A DNA stretch of 64,000 nt from Thomasclavelia ramosa DSM 1402 (lineage in GTDB: Bacteria > Bacillota_I > Bacilli_A > Erysipelotrichales > Coprobacillaceae), in the NCBI RefSeq assembly GCF_014131695.1, contig NZ_CP036346.1, positions 1,798,001 through 1,862,000 of the forward strand. The letters run 5' to 3'. The notes below the pieces were generated by a model. The model was not told the origin of the DNA. It searched no databases and worked only from the letters and a program-made list of their open reading frames with translations. Of this stretch, positions 14,025-23,629 are shown piece by piece. A program made the position numbers and the translations under genes. Numbering within the stretch: the first letter of the stretch is position 1; the number at the start of each line of letters is the position of its first letter.

Positions 14025-14054
14025 AAAAGAGTTTCTTGTTAAGGAAACTCTTTT
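14025..14054 (-). terminator. Intrinsic terminator after the MacB-like ABC gene
   Basis: Arms AAAAGAGTTTC and GAAACTCTTTT, 11 bases each, with an 8-base loop, lie just past the stop codon at 14060 and are followed on the reverse strand by ATTTTT. Confidence 0.8.
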
Positions 14055-14059
14055 AAATC

Positions 14060-17000
14060 CTATTCACTTCTTAAAGCTGTTACAGGATCTTCTAATGCTG
14101 CTTTCTTAGACGGAATCAAACCACCTAGCAAAGTCAACAAGACACTTAATACAATTAGAATAATTGCTCCCATGATTGGTAATGTTGCACTAACACTAGT
14201 ATTACCAGCTATTTCATGAATTAATGCATTCCCCGGAATAAGTAGAATCAAAGTTATCCCTATTCCTAATACTCCAGCTAGTAATCCAATAATAAAAGTT
14301 TCTGCATTAAAGACTTGTGAAATATTTTTCTTAGAAGCACCAATCGCTCTTAAAATTCCAATTTCTTTTTTTCGCTCTAGAACACTAATATAAGTGATAA
14401 CTCCTATCATAATAGAAGATACTACTAATGAAATAGCGACAAAAGCAATTAATACATAACTAATCACATTTATAATATCTGTAACTGAAGACATTAATGT
14501 CCCAACATAATCAGTATATGAAATTACTTTATCCTCATCAATCTTTTTAATATTTTCATTATAACTATCTAAAATATTGATTACTTCCTGTTTCGTTTCA
14601 AAATCCTTAGGATAAATATTTATTGCACTAGGCTTATCAAAATCAGCATATCCTAGATTTTTAAGATTCCCCTCATATGAAGAAGACTCAGTGGTCATTA
14701 ATGACATCATTAATTCTGAGAGCTCTTCTTCATTCATATTCATTTTTATCGCTTGGGCAAAAACACTTGTATCAATCTTTATCGCATCTTGCATACTATT
14801 GGCAAGATTTCCCATTTGCTTAGTTATTTGTATACTTATTTGTTGTTGTAATGATTTAGTGATCGTTTCGGTATATTGAGTCATTACTGTTTGCATTTGC
14901 CTTTCCAACTGAGCTTGAAACTGTTCAGTTGCCCCACTTGACTGGAGAAGTTTGATCATCTCATCCTGCATTAATTTTTGAGCCTGATCAGTTTGTAAAA
15001 ATGCCATAAAGTATTCATTCATTTTAGTTGGATCGATTAATCCATTATCTTTTAAATATTGTTGAAACTGTGTCATAACTGCCTGCGTAAAACTCTCAAT
15101 ATTCTCTTTAGGAATATCGACTTTCATATTAGCAAAAATGTTATCCATATTAATACTCGGTAAAGAAGCTGAATCCAGTTTAATCTGACTTAAATCTAAA
15201 TCTCCCATATCAAAAGAAAGTTTATTTTGATCAAATGAAAAAGCTTTCTTCATCATCTCTCCATCGACAGTAAATAAAGAGTTCATATCTAATTGATTGC
15301 TATTTTTATCACTGAATTCTTTTCCTGTAAAAACATCAATATTAGGATTACTTATTTGTTTATTAACAATCTCACTTGAAGCTGCCTGCTCAATTACATG
15401 ATTAGTCAACGCTGCAGGATATCCAATTCCAGATTGTAACATCGTTGCGCTGGCAGAATCTTTAGGCTGTACAATTCCAACGATTTTAATATTCTCGCCA
15501 TTTTGAATCAGATTTTTCATATAATTTTCATCATCAGTTTTATCTTTATAAACATTATATTTACTATCATATTGATAATAATCTGAGGCATTAACAAGTT
15601 TAAACTCTATTCCTAAAATATCTTTATAAGAATATGACTTAATATCTGTAGGCACATTAACGGTTTCTTCTTTTGAAAACTGTTCAATCATTTTATCAAG
15701 TTCTGAATAATCACGTAAGCCTAAAGTATAAAGCATAAAATCGTTAATATTTCCATTTTTAGTTAACACTAGAACACATTCATTATAATTCTTTGGCCAA
15801 TTTCCAGCTTTAATATCATATTGATCTTCATAAAGGCTTGTATTACTTGGCATTTGATAAAATACATCCGTACTCATCATCGAAGACATTAGGCTATTTG
15901 AATTGGCTGATGAGCCTAGTCCTAATGATGAAAATGACTTATCAGGATTTACTTGACGAATTAAATCAGTATTAGTACTGTAAATTTGTGGCGCAACATT
16001 ATAAGTATATTCAATTGAATTAGTATTCTCTTTGATATTACTTTTTCCACTATCAAGATACTTCTTTAATGAAGTCAAATCATTAGAACCTATTTTCGAG
16101 AACATATTTGTAATCATTTGTGATACATGTATTTTAGTATCATCTTTTTCCTCATTATTCTGATTAGGCTGTGTATCAGTCATCATTGACGTTATATCAA
16201 AACCTGTACTTTGAATCTGTAATGGATACTCTGAAAGAGTTTCTTCTTCAATTGACTGTATATATTGATTAACCCCATTTGAAAGTGAAAGAATTAAGGC
16301 AATTCCAATAATTCCAATTGAACCTGCAAATGAAGTTAAAATCGTTCGTGCCTTTTTTGTACGAAGATTGTTAAAACTTAACAACAGTGATGTTAAAAAA
16401 GACATTGATGATTTCCCCATATTTTCATGTCTTGGAACTTCTAGTTTATCTGAACTAACTTCATAAGGATTAGAATCACTGCGAATGATTCCATCTCGTA
16501 ATTCTACAATTCTAGTTGCATAAGCTTCGGCTAGTTCAGGATTATGAGTAACCATAACTACCAAACGATCCCGGGCAACTTCTTTGAGTAATTCCATTAC
16601 TTGAACACTGGTTTCACTATCAAGCGCCCCTGTTGGTTCATCTGCTAAAAGTATATCCGGATCATTTACTAATGCTCGAGCAATCGCGACTCGCTGCATT
16701 TGTCCCCCAGACATCTGATTAGGTCGTTTATGAAGATGTTCTCCGAGTCCAACTTCCTTTAAAGCATCAATTGCTCGTTTACGTCGCTCATTCTTGGAAA
16801 TTCCTGAAATTGTTAATGCTAATTCAACATTAGCTAAAACTGTTTGATGGGGAATTAGGTTATAACTTTGAAAAACAAAGCCAATTGTATGATTACGATA
16901 TGAATCCCAATCACGATCTTTATATCGCTTTGTTGAAATACCATTAATAATTAAATCTCCACTGTCATAACGATCTAAACCGCCAATTATATTTAAAAGT

Positions 17001-17137
17001 GTTGTTTTTCCAGAACCACTAGGTCCAAGAATTGCAACAAATTCATTATCACGAAGATTTAACGAAATACCATTTAATGCTATTTGATGTAAATCTCCAG
17101 TAATATATTCCTTAGTTATCTTCTGTATTTGAAGCAT
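14060..17137 (-). CDS. MacB-like ABC transporter, fused ATPase and FtsX-type permease
   Basis: A 1025-residue fusion. Residues 1-230 are an ATPase with Walker A GPSGSGKTT at 38-46, LSGGQ-like MSGGQMQRVAIARAL and Walker B ILLADEPTGALD. A membrane segment follows near residues 250-275 (SFAGSIGIIGIALIL), then an extracytoplasmic insert of about 600 residues, rich in Gln, Ser and Asn and predicted coiled in part, and three closing membrane segments over the last 130 residues. This is the layout of Firmicute MacB-like mechanotransmission systems that act on peptides or cell-envelope substrates. It appears to be a single-gene transporter; no periplasmic partner is nearby. Confidence 0.93.
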   Translation of the reverse strand: MLQIQKITKEYITGDLHQIALNGISLNLRDNEFVAILGPSGSGKTTLLNIIGGLDRYDSGDLIINGISTKRYKDRDWDSYRNHTIGFVFQSYNLIPHQTVLANVELALTISGISKNERRKRAIDALKEVGLGEHLHKRPNQMSGGQMQRVAIARALVNDPDILLADEPTGALDSETSVQVMELLKEVARDRLVVMVTHNPELAEAYATRIVELRDGIIRSDSNPYEVSSDKLEVPRHENMGKSSMSFLTSLLLSFNNLRTKKARTILTSFAGSIGIIGIALILSLSNGVNQYIQSIEEETLSEYPLQIQSTGFDITSMMTDTQPNQNNEEKDDTKIHVSQMITNMFSKIGSNDLTSLKKYLDSGKSNIKENTNSIEYTYNVAPQIYSTNTDLIRQVNPDKSFSSLGLGSSANSNSLMSSMMSTDVFYQMPSNTSLYEDQYDIKAGNWPKNYNECVLVLTKNGNINDFMLYTLGLRDYSELDKMIEQFSKEETVNVPTDIKSYSYKDILGIEFKLVNASDYYQYDSKYNVYKDKTDDENYMKNLIQNGENIKIVGIVQPKDSASATMLQSGIGYPAALTNHVIEQAASSEIVNKQISNPNIDVFTGKEFSDKNSNQLDMNSLFTVDGEMMKKAFSFDQNKLSFDMGDLDLSQIKLDSASLPSINMDNIFANMKVDIPKENIESFTQAVMTQFQQYLKDNGLIDPTKMNEYFMAFLQTDQAQKLMQDEMIKLLQSSGATEQFQAQLERQMQTVMTQYTETITKSLQQQISIQITKQMGNLANSMQDAIKIDTSVFAQAIKMNMNEEELSELMMSLMTTESSSYEGNLKNLGYADFDKPSAINIYPKDFETKQEVINILDSYNENIKKIDEDKVISYTDYVGTLMSSVTDIINVISYVLIAFVAISLVVSSIMIGVITYISVLERKKEIGILRAIGASKKNISQVFNAETFIIGLLAGVLGIGITLILLIPGNALIHEIAGNTSVSATLPIMGAIILIVLSVLLTLLGGLIPSKKAALEDPVTALRSE

Positions 17138-17439
17138 ATGATTTTCTCCTTTTTCAATAATAAGTAAATTCTACTCCTCTTAAATAAACTGAAGATTAAC
17201 AAAAATATTTTCAATAAAAAGTTTATATCAACATAATTACTAAAGTTAATTAAAAGAAAAAAGAATCCAAATAAATTAATCCTAAATCATTAATACTATA
17301 TATTTCTATAATTATACCACTTAGAGTCGTTATAAAGTTAAAGAAATAATATTTTTTCTTTAACATATATTAAAAATACTATTGTCATTCCAATTTAATT
17401 TATTTTATAAAAAAAGATCATATCTTAATGATATAATCT
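17138..17439. other. Intergenic region, 302 bases
   Basis: This AT-rich stretch holds the ABC gene's leader and an imperfect hairpin at 17415-17440 (AAAGAT/ATCTTT with a bulge) that probably ends the RpiR-like transcript. No convincing ORF or RNA gene was seen. Confidence 0.6.
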
Positions 17440-18192
17440 TTATTGATAATATTTTTGATAATAACGAATCCGCAAAATATCAAAAATCATCATAATTTGA
17501 TAATTAAATTGCAAACCATCAAATTTACCAAGAACATGCGCAAAATAATCAGCACAAACATTCTCATAATCACGATATGCCAGATTTTGTGTAATTAGAA
17601 CCAAATAAGCATCACAAATATTTTGTGGCTTTAATTTTTTTACATTTCTTTCCATCATTCTACCAGTTGCTGTAATAAAGAAGACAACATCGTCATCACT
17701 AAACTCAAAATTCAAATCAAAATGATGATACTCAACAACTTCTTTTCCCAATGAAATTAAATCTGTCTGGAAATCAACTGCTACACTACTTGGATATAGC
17801 GCTCCAAGAATAACAATTCTCTGCTTATTAAAAATCAATTCACAAAGTTCATCAATCCACTGTATAAATTCTTCCTTAGAATAATCAGTATTTACATGCT
17901 CAAGGAAATCATTTATATCAGTGTTTAACATCCGCGCATGAATTTGTTCAAGACGTCCCTGATGATCGGCTAAAAGACGTTCTTTAAATTCATCAAAACT
18001 ATGTATTCCAAAATGTTGACAAAAGTCCAAGAGTTCTTCTTGACTGCATTTTGCTGCATCAATAAATGATACCATAGTATGATTTTCTATCAATGTATAA
18101 TTTTTAATTATAAAATTACCAATCCTATACATATGATCATCATCTAAACACCCATTTAAATATTTTAAAATCCGTGAAATCATTAATTCCAT
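17440..18192 (-). CDS. RpiR-like regulator with degenerate SIS domain
   Basis: A 250-residue protein with the RpiR plan: an N-terminal helical region (IENHTMVSFIDAAKCSQEELLDFC, then FGIHSFDEFKERLL) corresponding to the RpiR helix-turn-helix, and a C-terminal SIS-like fold, IVILGALYPSSVAVDFQTDLISLG and VVFFITATGRMMERN. The SIS sugar-phosphate loop is weak, so ligand binding may differ from classic members. It could regulate local PTS or sugar genes. An AGGAGG site lies 11 bases before the ATG. The EIIB-like gene at 18442 lies upstream in the same direction, with a terminator between. Confidence 0.7.
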   Translation of the reverse strand: MELMISRILKYLNGCLDDDHMYRIGNFIIKNYTLIENHTMVSFIDAAKCSQEELLDFCQHFGIHSFDEFKERLLADHQGRLEQIHARMLNTDINDFLEHVNTDYSKEEFIQWIDELCELIFNKQRIVILGALYPSSVAVDFQTDLISLGKEVVEYHHFDLNFEFSDDDVVFFITATGRMMERNVKKLKPQNICDAYLVLITQNLAYRDYENVCADYFAHVLGKFDGLQFNYQIMMIFDILRIRYYQKYYQ

Positions 18193-18395
18193 TATTATTC
18201 CTACCTCCTTTTATCAAACATTAAATAATCCATTACCTATATTATATAATAATTAAGTTAAAAATTAAATTAATACATCTTTTCTAACTAATTTTTTTGC
18301 CTTTATAGCCTATCTTCTTAACCATGCCATCATTGCTCAATTGATAATCTAAACGATTAATAATTAATAACAAATACGACTTTAATATTAAAGAA

Positions 18396-18418
18396 ACTCA
18401 CTATAATATACAGTGAGT
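18396..18418 (-). terminator. Intrinsic terminator after the EIIB-like gene
   Basis: Arms ACTCACT and AGTGAGT with a 9-base loop are followed on the reverse strand by TTTCTTTAA. It is 24 bases after the stop codon at 18442. Confidence 0.6.
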
Positions 18419-18441
18419 CATAAATATTCAAAATTTAGTCT

Positions 18442-19071
18442 TTATAAAAATACTTCCTGCACACGAGAAACAATATTATTACAATTATATTGTGCAAAAT
18501 CAACAGGATTCATTATTAAAAAACGTTTGTGATACTTCGCTGCCATACTTTTAGTATAGTGTTGAACTTGTGGTGCCATCAACACTAAATCATATTCTTT
18601 CGATAGCGTATCATCATCATAGATACTAGTGGCTGAAAAATGGTATGGTAAATGATTATTATTACTAAAATCTTGTAACATTTGAGCAAACATTGCTGTT
18701 GTTAACCCACTAGAACAACACAGTAAAATATTTCGTTCACCATCATCTTCACTCACTTCATACTCTTTCTGGCAAACACAAAACATTCTTCGCTTAAAAC
18801 TTTTGATTAATTCTTTAATCTGATTACGATCTTCCATCTCATAATGAAGATAAAAAATTTGTTCATTATTTGTACAATCAGTGATGATTTCTTCTACAAC
18901 CGAATTATTCCATACGACAATTTGTCCAAAAAGATTATCTTTAAGATAATTATATGTCTCTTTTTGATCATCCTCTTTGATACAAAATTCAGTTCCCGGC
19001 TGTTCTTCGTGTAAAGTGGATAGCCATGCTTTAAATTCATCAGTATTAAAATTTCTTCTACAACATCCCAT
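18442..19071 (-). CDS. EIIB-like protein with a novel N-terminal domain (family member 1)
   Basis: A 209-residue protein. The C-terminal 95 residues look like a PTS lactose/cellobiose-type EIIB: NILLCCSSGLTTAMFAQMLQ carries Cys118/Cys119 where the phosphorylated Cys sits, and YDLVLMAPQVQHY is the next strand. The N-terminal 105 residues have no family I recognise, but FYLHYEMED recurs in the paralogue at 46870-47469 (FYLHFQMHD). No EIIA or EIIC is adjacent, so it is probably not a transport subunit; a phosphorylation-dependent signalling or regulatory role is inferred. A GCCGGC-type Cys pair opens the protein. The gene lies between an RpiR-like regulator and an ABC exporter. Confidence 0.65.
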   Translation of the reverse strand: MGCCRRNFNTDEFKAWLSTLHEEQPGTEFCIKEDDQKETYNYLKDNLFGQIVVWNNSVVEEIITDCTNNEQIFYLHYEMEDRNQIKELIKSFKRRMFCVCQKEYEVSEDDGERNILLCCSSGLTTAMFAQMLQDFSNNNHLPYHFSATSIYDDDTLSKEYDLVLMAPQVQHYTKSMAAKYHKRFLIMNPVDFAQYNCNNIVSRVQEVFL

Positions 19072-19145
19072 TTTTAGCCCTCCTATCTACTTATATCTAT
19101 AAATAAATAATATCATCATCAAACTAAACTTTCAATTTAGTTAAT

Positions 19146-20726
19146 TTAATTTCGAATCTTAAAAGTATTCCCAGCCCACTTAAGTACTAAAATACAAGCA
19201 ATGACACAATAGCCAATACAAAATAGAATACAAACAATTCCAAAGGAAAGAATTGGTAACTCAAGTTTAGTAAAAGCATAACAAATAATATAGGTCAATG
19301 AAATAATTGTTGAATAAATAGGACTTTTTACTTCAGTATGCGCATTATATGGCTGCAATAAATAATATAAGATTAAATAGTGTGTTGAAAAAAATATGCT
19401 CATTGAAATTATTGAGATAAAAGATATAAATGCCAGAAATGCTTGATCAATTCCTCCACAAATAAATAAAATAGCCATATATCCTAATGCTAAAACAACT
19501 GCTGGCAATAAATTGATTTTAACTATTTCTCTTAAACGAATTTTAAATAATATTAAAATATTTTTAGGAATTCGATAAAAAGAATAAGTCAACATTGAAT
19601 GATCGCAGTTTACAAACATTGCTTGTGTAATATTTTTAGCAGTATTTAATAAATACATAATAAAAACAAAAAAAGGTAAAATACTTGTCATAGCATTATT
19701 TGCATCTTTTTGAGTTTCAACATCATAAAATAAGATACCAATTATCACAACTATTATAAATGCAATCATATAAGTTTGTCGTTTAGCTGTTTTCCATAAA
19801 ATTTTCTTATGTCTTTGCATAAATAATTCATTAAAATACTCAAAACCAGTTTTATTACTTTTAGTATCAGCTTCTAAAGTAATCATTTTATGATATGAAT
19901 CATTAATAATATCTTGAGTATCTGTATTTAATAACGAATCGATATTTTTTAATAATTTATGACTAAGCTGATGATAATCATCATACTTTAATACATAACT
20001 CATCAAAATAACCGCTAATATACTAAGGATTATTAAAACAATCAGCATCATCTTAATCGGAATAATCAGATTAGAAAAAATAAGTGCATAACCCACTAAT
20101 AAACATCCGATACTAAATCCAATTATTGCTGGTGAATTATTATTTTCACTTCGTACCTTTCGATTCCTTTTAAAATCTTTAAGATAAGCACTAACAGCCA
20201 TTAGCTTTAAACCAATAATAAATAACGGTAATATATAACTTAACCAAAAAGGGTATTGTAATGTAAAAGATAAAATCATGAATGCTGTCATATATCCAAC
20301 ATAATGTCGGAACAGAGTATATAAGTATTGTGATAGTACAAACTCTCGTCCATCCATTTTCATTAAAATAACTGCATAATATTTATCTTTCGAGGGATCA
20401 AACATTCCTGTATTAAAAAATGCTCCGCCTAAACTTAGAAAAAATAATAATTGTAACATTGCACGAAAGTTAAATACATTCATAAAATTCAAAGGTATTA
20501 TGAGCATAATTGCAAAATATATTATTTTTCCTAAAAAAACTGATATAATTTCCCAAATAGTATTTAAGATAGTAACAAATATTTTTAGACTTTGATTTTT
20601 ATAAAGTGACATAGGTAACACTCTTCTAATAATTGGAATTTGTTTAAACATATAAATAATGCTATTAACACGATAAGTATTTTTCAAACGAAATGAAATT
20701 AGAAAGGTATCAAGCATGATCTTCAT
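19146..20726 (-). CDS. ABC exporter membrane subunit
   Basis: A 526-residue polytopic membrane protein with about ten to twelve hydrophobic segments spread along its length and a soluble region near residues 255-300. It overlaps the ATPase gene upstream by 17 bases, so the two form an exporter of the EcsB/ABC-2 general type. The sequence gives no clue to the cargo. A GATCATGCTTGATACC overlap joins the two reading frames. The family name is uncertain; the pairing with the ATPase is firm. Confidence 0.8.
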   Translation of the reverse strand: MKIMLDTFLISFRLKNTYRVNSIIYMFKQIPIIRRVLPMSLYKNQSLKIFVTILNTIWEIISVFLGKIIYFAIMLIIPLNFMNVFNFRAMLQLLFFLSLGGAFFNTGMFDPSKDKYYAVILMKMDGREFVLSQYLYTLFRHYVGYMTAFMILSFTLQYPFWLSYILPLFIIGLKLMAVSAYLKDFKRNRKVRSENNNSPAIIGFSIGCLLVGYALIFSNLIIPIKMMLIVLIILSILAVILMSYVLKYDDYHQLSHKLLKNIDSLLNTDTQDIINDSYHKMITLEADTKSNKTGFEYFNELFMQRHKKILWKTAKRQTYMIAFIIVVIIGILFYDVETQKDANNAMTSILPFFVFIMYLLNTAKNITQAMFVNCDHSMLTYSFYRIPKNILILFKIRLREIVKINLLPAVVLALGYMAILFICGGIDQAFLAFISFISIISMSIFFSTHYLILYYLLQPYNAHTEVKSPIYSTIISLTYIICYAFTKLELPILSFGIVCILFCIGYCVIACILVLKWAGNTFKIRN

Positions 20727-21414
20727 CCTTTAAAATCTTGATTATCTTTTCTTGAAAAGCATCATCATCCAGATCCTCTTTATTAATTAATGATAATTGT
20801 CCTTTATTAAGGATAACTATCTCGTCACATAAATCAACTGCCAACTCCATTATATGAGTTGAAAAAATAATAATATGCTCTTTTTTTATACTTTTTAAAA
20901 GCTTTTTCATCTCATCTGCAACAACAACATCTAATGATGTTAACGGCTCATCTAACAATAGAACATCAGGGTGTGCAATGAACTGAATCAACATCTGCAT
21001 CTTATTTTTCATTCCGTGTGAAAAATCTTTTAATAAACGATCACGATCTTCTTCCAATAAATTAACCATATCAAAATATTGATCAATAGTTTTTAAATTT
21101 TTTATATTCTTAATATTGATCTCAATAAAAAACTTTAAAAATTCTCGTGCCGTTAGAAATTCCGGTACTGTTGGAGTTGATAAAACATAACCAATATCAC
21201 TCATCGTTAATGGCTTACGGCCATTATCTTCAAGATAAAAATCGCCTTTATCTATTTCTAAATCTTGGTTCAAACAATTAAACAAAGTTGTTTTGCCAGC
21301 TCCATTACGACCTAATAAACCATAGATTTTTCCTTTCTCAAAGCAAAAACTGATATCTTCTAAAACTTTTTTATCTTCAAAATTCTTTTGTAGATGTTCA
21401 ATAATTAGTTTCAT
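20710..21414 (-). CDS. ABC transporter ATP-binding subunit
   Basis: A 234-residue ATPase with Walker A LLGRNGAGKTTLFN at residues 34-47, Q-loop region, a signature FSHGMKNKMQ (degenerate LSGGQ), Walker B VLLLDEPLTSLD and a switch His in IIFSTHIM. It powers the membrane subunit encoded next. I moved the start to the ATG at 21414 because GGGAGGG lies 7 bases before it; a longer frame from 21492 would add 26 residues without a ribosome site. The signature motif change (SHG) is seen in other EcsA/BcrA-like exporters. Confidence 0.92.
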   Translation of the reverse strand: MKLIIEHLQKNFEDKKVLEDISFCFEKGKIYGLLGRNGAGKTTLFNCLNQDLEIDKGDFYLEDNGRKPLTMSDIGYVLSTPTVPEFLTAREFLKFFIEINIKNIKNLKTIDQYFDMVNLLEEDRDRLLKDFSHGMKNKMQMLIQFIAHPDVLLLDEPLTSLDVVVADEMKKLLKSIKKEHIIIFSTHIMELAVDLCDEIVILNKGQLSLINKEDLDDDAFQEKIIKILKDEDHA

Positions 21415-21525
21415 AACTTCCCTCCCTATTTTTACTAAGTATATCATCGTTAAACTGTCATCACAATAATAAGCATAATAAAACACCTTCATGCACTTTA
21501 CAAAATATTATTTATAAAACAAAAA

Positions 21526-21556
21526 TAAGAATAAACTAACTAATAGTTTATTCTTA
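21526..21556 (-). terminator. Intrinsic terminator after the GH4 operon
   Basis: Arms TAAGAATAAACTA and TAGTTTATTCTTA, 13 bases each with a 5-base loop, lie 12 bases past the GH4 stop codon. The reverse-strand tail is TTTTTGTTTT. Confidence 0.85.
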
Positions 21557-21567
21557 CTTAAATTTCT

Positions 21568-22884
21568 TTATTTAAAAAATTGTGGTAAATACTTCTTGTG
21601 TGCTTCTAACATTTCATCGAGTATTTGTCGAGCTGTTATTTCACTTTGAACTAATGGATTAATTGCCATAGCAACTAGGGCATCATCATAATTGCCACTA
21701 ACTGCCACATTGGTAGTTAAGATTTCAAATGTCTTTAATTGCTGAATTAATCCAACTACTTGAACTGGTAATTCTCCTACTGGGATAGGAACAGGTCCAT
21801 CTTTAGTTATAATACTACTAACTTCAACGACTACATCATTAGGTAAGTTAGTAATTGCACCATTATTTAGTGTGTCAACTACTTGAATATCTCCTTTATC
21901 ATTGTATAATGAAGAAATTAAATTGCAAGCTGCATCACTATAATAAGCTCCACCACGTTGTTCTAATTCCTTAGGCTTCACATCCAAATTTTCATCTTTA
22001 TATTTCTCAAATAGTTCTTTTTCAACCTTCTTCACAACTTGAGCACGACATTGATGTTTAGCTGCATCCTCTTGACAATGTTCCAGCATTTGCTGTTTTT
22101 GTAAATAATAGCGTAAATATCCAATCCCTAAATAACCATAGCTATTTAAAAATTCATTGCTCCATGGTAAATCAACAATATTTTTTAAAGATTCTTTATT
22201 TCCATCATTTATCATCGTATCAATCAAATTACGATTAGCATTTTTACCGTTTAATTGAATATCTAATGCATAGATCATATGATTAATTCCACCAATTTTA
22301 ACATCTAAATGGTCTTCTTCTTTAACTTTTAAAATTTTTTCAATGTCTTTGATCATATTTACAGGTCCATTACATAACCCAATAAATTTTTTCCAGCCAG
22401 TATGTCTAAACACTGCTTCAGCATTGATTCCAGAAGGATTTGTAAAAGAAATGATCCAAGCATTTGGACACAATTCTTCACAGTCTTTAATAATTTCAAA
22501 AATAACCGGAATAGTTCTTAATGCTTTGAACATTCCACCTGGACCATTTGTCTCTTGACCAATCACTCCATATTTTAGGGGAATCAACTCATCTTTTTCT
22601 CTAGCATCTAATTGTCCGACTCTAAACTGAGTTGTTACAAAATCAGCATCTTTTAGTGCTTCACGACGATTTAAAGTCAAATGCACTTCCATATCAAGTC
22701 CAGCTTTTTTTATCATTCGTTTAGCCAGATTACCAACAATTTCTAATTTTTCTTTTCCCTCTTCAATATCTACTAACCATAATTCTTTAACTGGTAATTC
22801 TGCATATCTTTTAATAAATCCTTCTACTAATTCTGGAGTATAACTGCTGCCTCCTCCAATTGTAACGATTTTAACGCCTTTCAT
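21568..22884 (-). CDS. 6-phospho-beta-glucosidase / chitobiase, GH4
   Basis: A 438-residue GH4 enzyme, which cleaves phosphorylated disaccharides through an NAD and divalent-metal redox mechanism. IVTIGGGSSYTPEL is the NAD-binding loop, TNPSG (Asn150) and LCNGPVNM (Cys171) supply sugar and metal ligands, and GGINH (His202) the second metal ligand. The CelF/ChbF-like branch hydrolyses cellobiose or diacetylchitobiose 6-phosphate. The last 14 bases of the upstream nagB overlap its start, which follows AAGGAGG. Linkage to nagB favours an amino-sugar disaccharide. Confidence 0.93.
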   Translation of the reverse strand: MKGVKIVTIGGGSSYTPELVEGFIKRYAELPVKELWLVDIEEGKEKLEIVGNLAKRMIKKAGLDMEVHLTLNRREALKDADFVTTQFRVGQLDAREKDELIPLKYGVIGQETNGPGGMFKALRTIPVIFEIIKDCEELCPNAWIISFTNPSGINAEAVFRHTGWKKFIGLCNGPVNMIKDIEKILKVKEEDHLDVKIGGINHMIYALDIQLNGKNANRNLIDTMINDGNKESLKNIVDLPWSNEFLNSYGYLGIGYLRYYLQKQQMLEHCQEDAAKHQCRAQVVKKVEKELFEKYKDENLDVKPKELEQRGGAYYSDAACNLISSLYNDKGDIQVVDTLNNGAITNLPNDVVVEVSSIITKDGPVPIPVGELPVQVVGLIQQLKTFEILTTNVAVSGNYDDALVAMAINPLVQSEITARQILDEMLEAHKKYLPQFFK

Positions 22885-23620
22885 AAGTTTCCTCCTTCAA
22901 ATTGGCTGCTGCACATTGATCTAATACTACAATTACATTATTGTGTGTTTGAATTATAGAGCTAGGAAAGTCTTCACTAACTGGACCATATAACATTCTT
23001 TCCACTAATTTAGCTTTTTTATTTCCTTTGGCAATCATAATTAGTTGTCTTGCCTTCATAATCGTTTTGATTCCTTGCGTAACTCCTTGCGTTGGAACAT
23101 CTTCAATTTTTGTAAAACCATAATCCAATGAACTTTGAATTGACTCGGGGTGTAAATCAACAACATGACTTTCACTATCAAATGAACTACCTGGTTCATT
23201 ATAAGCAATATGACCATCCATTCCTATTCCCAATATTTGAATATCGATAGGATTATTAATGATCAATTGATCGTATTCTTTACATTCTTTTGTCATATCC
23301 TTAGCATTTCCATTTAAAGAATAAATATTTTCTTCTTTAATATTAATTTTACTGAAAAGATAATCTTTCATTGCTCTTGCAAAGCTTTGAGGATGATCTT
23401 TTTCAATCCCAACATATTCATCAAGATTAAAGGCTCTAACTTTTGAAAAATCTGTTTTTCCACTTTGGTATGAATCAATTAAATAGTCGTATGCTCCTAA
23501 TGGTGTAGACCCCGTGGCAAAACCAATCACTGGAGCATCATTATCTTGAATAAATGTACTAATTTGCTGTCCAACATATGTATCAACATCTTGTTCGGTT
23601 TTAAATACATAAACTTGCAT
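22871..23620 (-). CDS. nagB: Glucosamine-6-phosphate deaminase
   Basis: A 249-residue NagB, which turns glucosamine 6-phosphate into fructose 6-phosphate and ammonia. The active-site Asp67 lies in FNLDEYVG; GIGMDGHIAYNEPG carries Asp133, His135 and Glu140 for ring opening; GFATGSTPLG binds the phosphate. The length matches the short bacterial class without the allosteric C-terminal extension. It sits between the EIIC and the GH4 enzyme, making a PTS uptake, cleavage and deamination sequence. No nagA deacetylase is beside it, so if the sugar is N-acetylated that step is supplied elsewhere. Confidence 0.96.
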   Translation of the reverse strand: MQVYVFKTEQDVDTYVGQQISTFIQDNDAPVIGFATGSTPLGAYDYLIDSYQSGKTDFSKVRAFNLDEYVGIEKDHPQSFARAMKDYLFSKINIKEENIYSLNGNAKDMTKECKEYDQLIINNPIDIQILGIGMDGHIAYNEPGSSFDSESHVVDLHPESIQSSLDYGFTKIEDVPTQGVTQGIKTIMKARQLIMIAKGNKKAKLVERMLYGPVSEDFPSSIIQTHNNVIVVLDQCAAANLKEETYERR

Positions 23621-23629
23621 AAAGTCCTC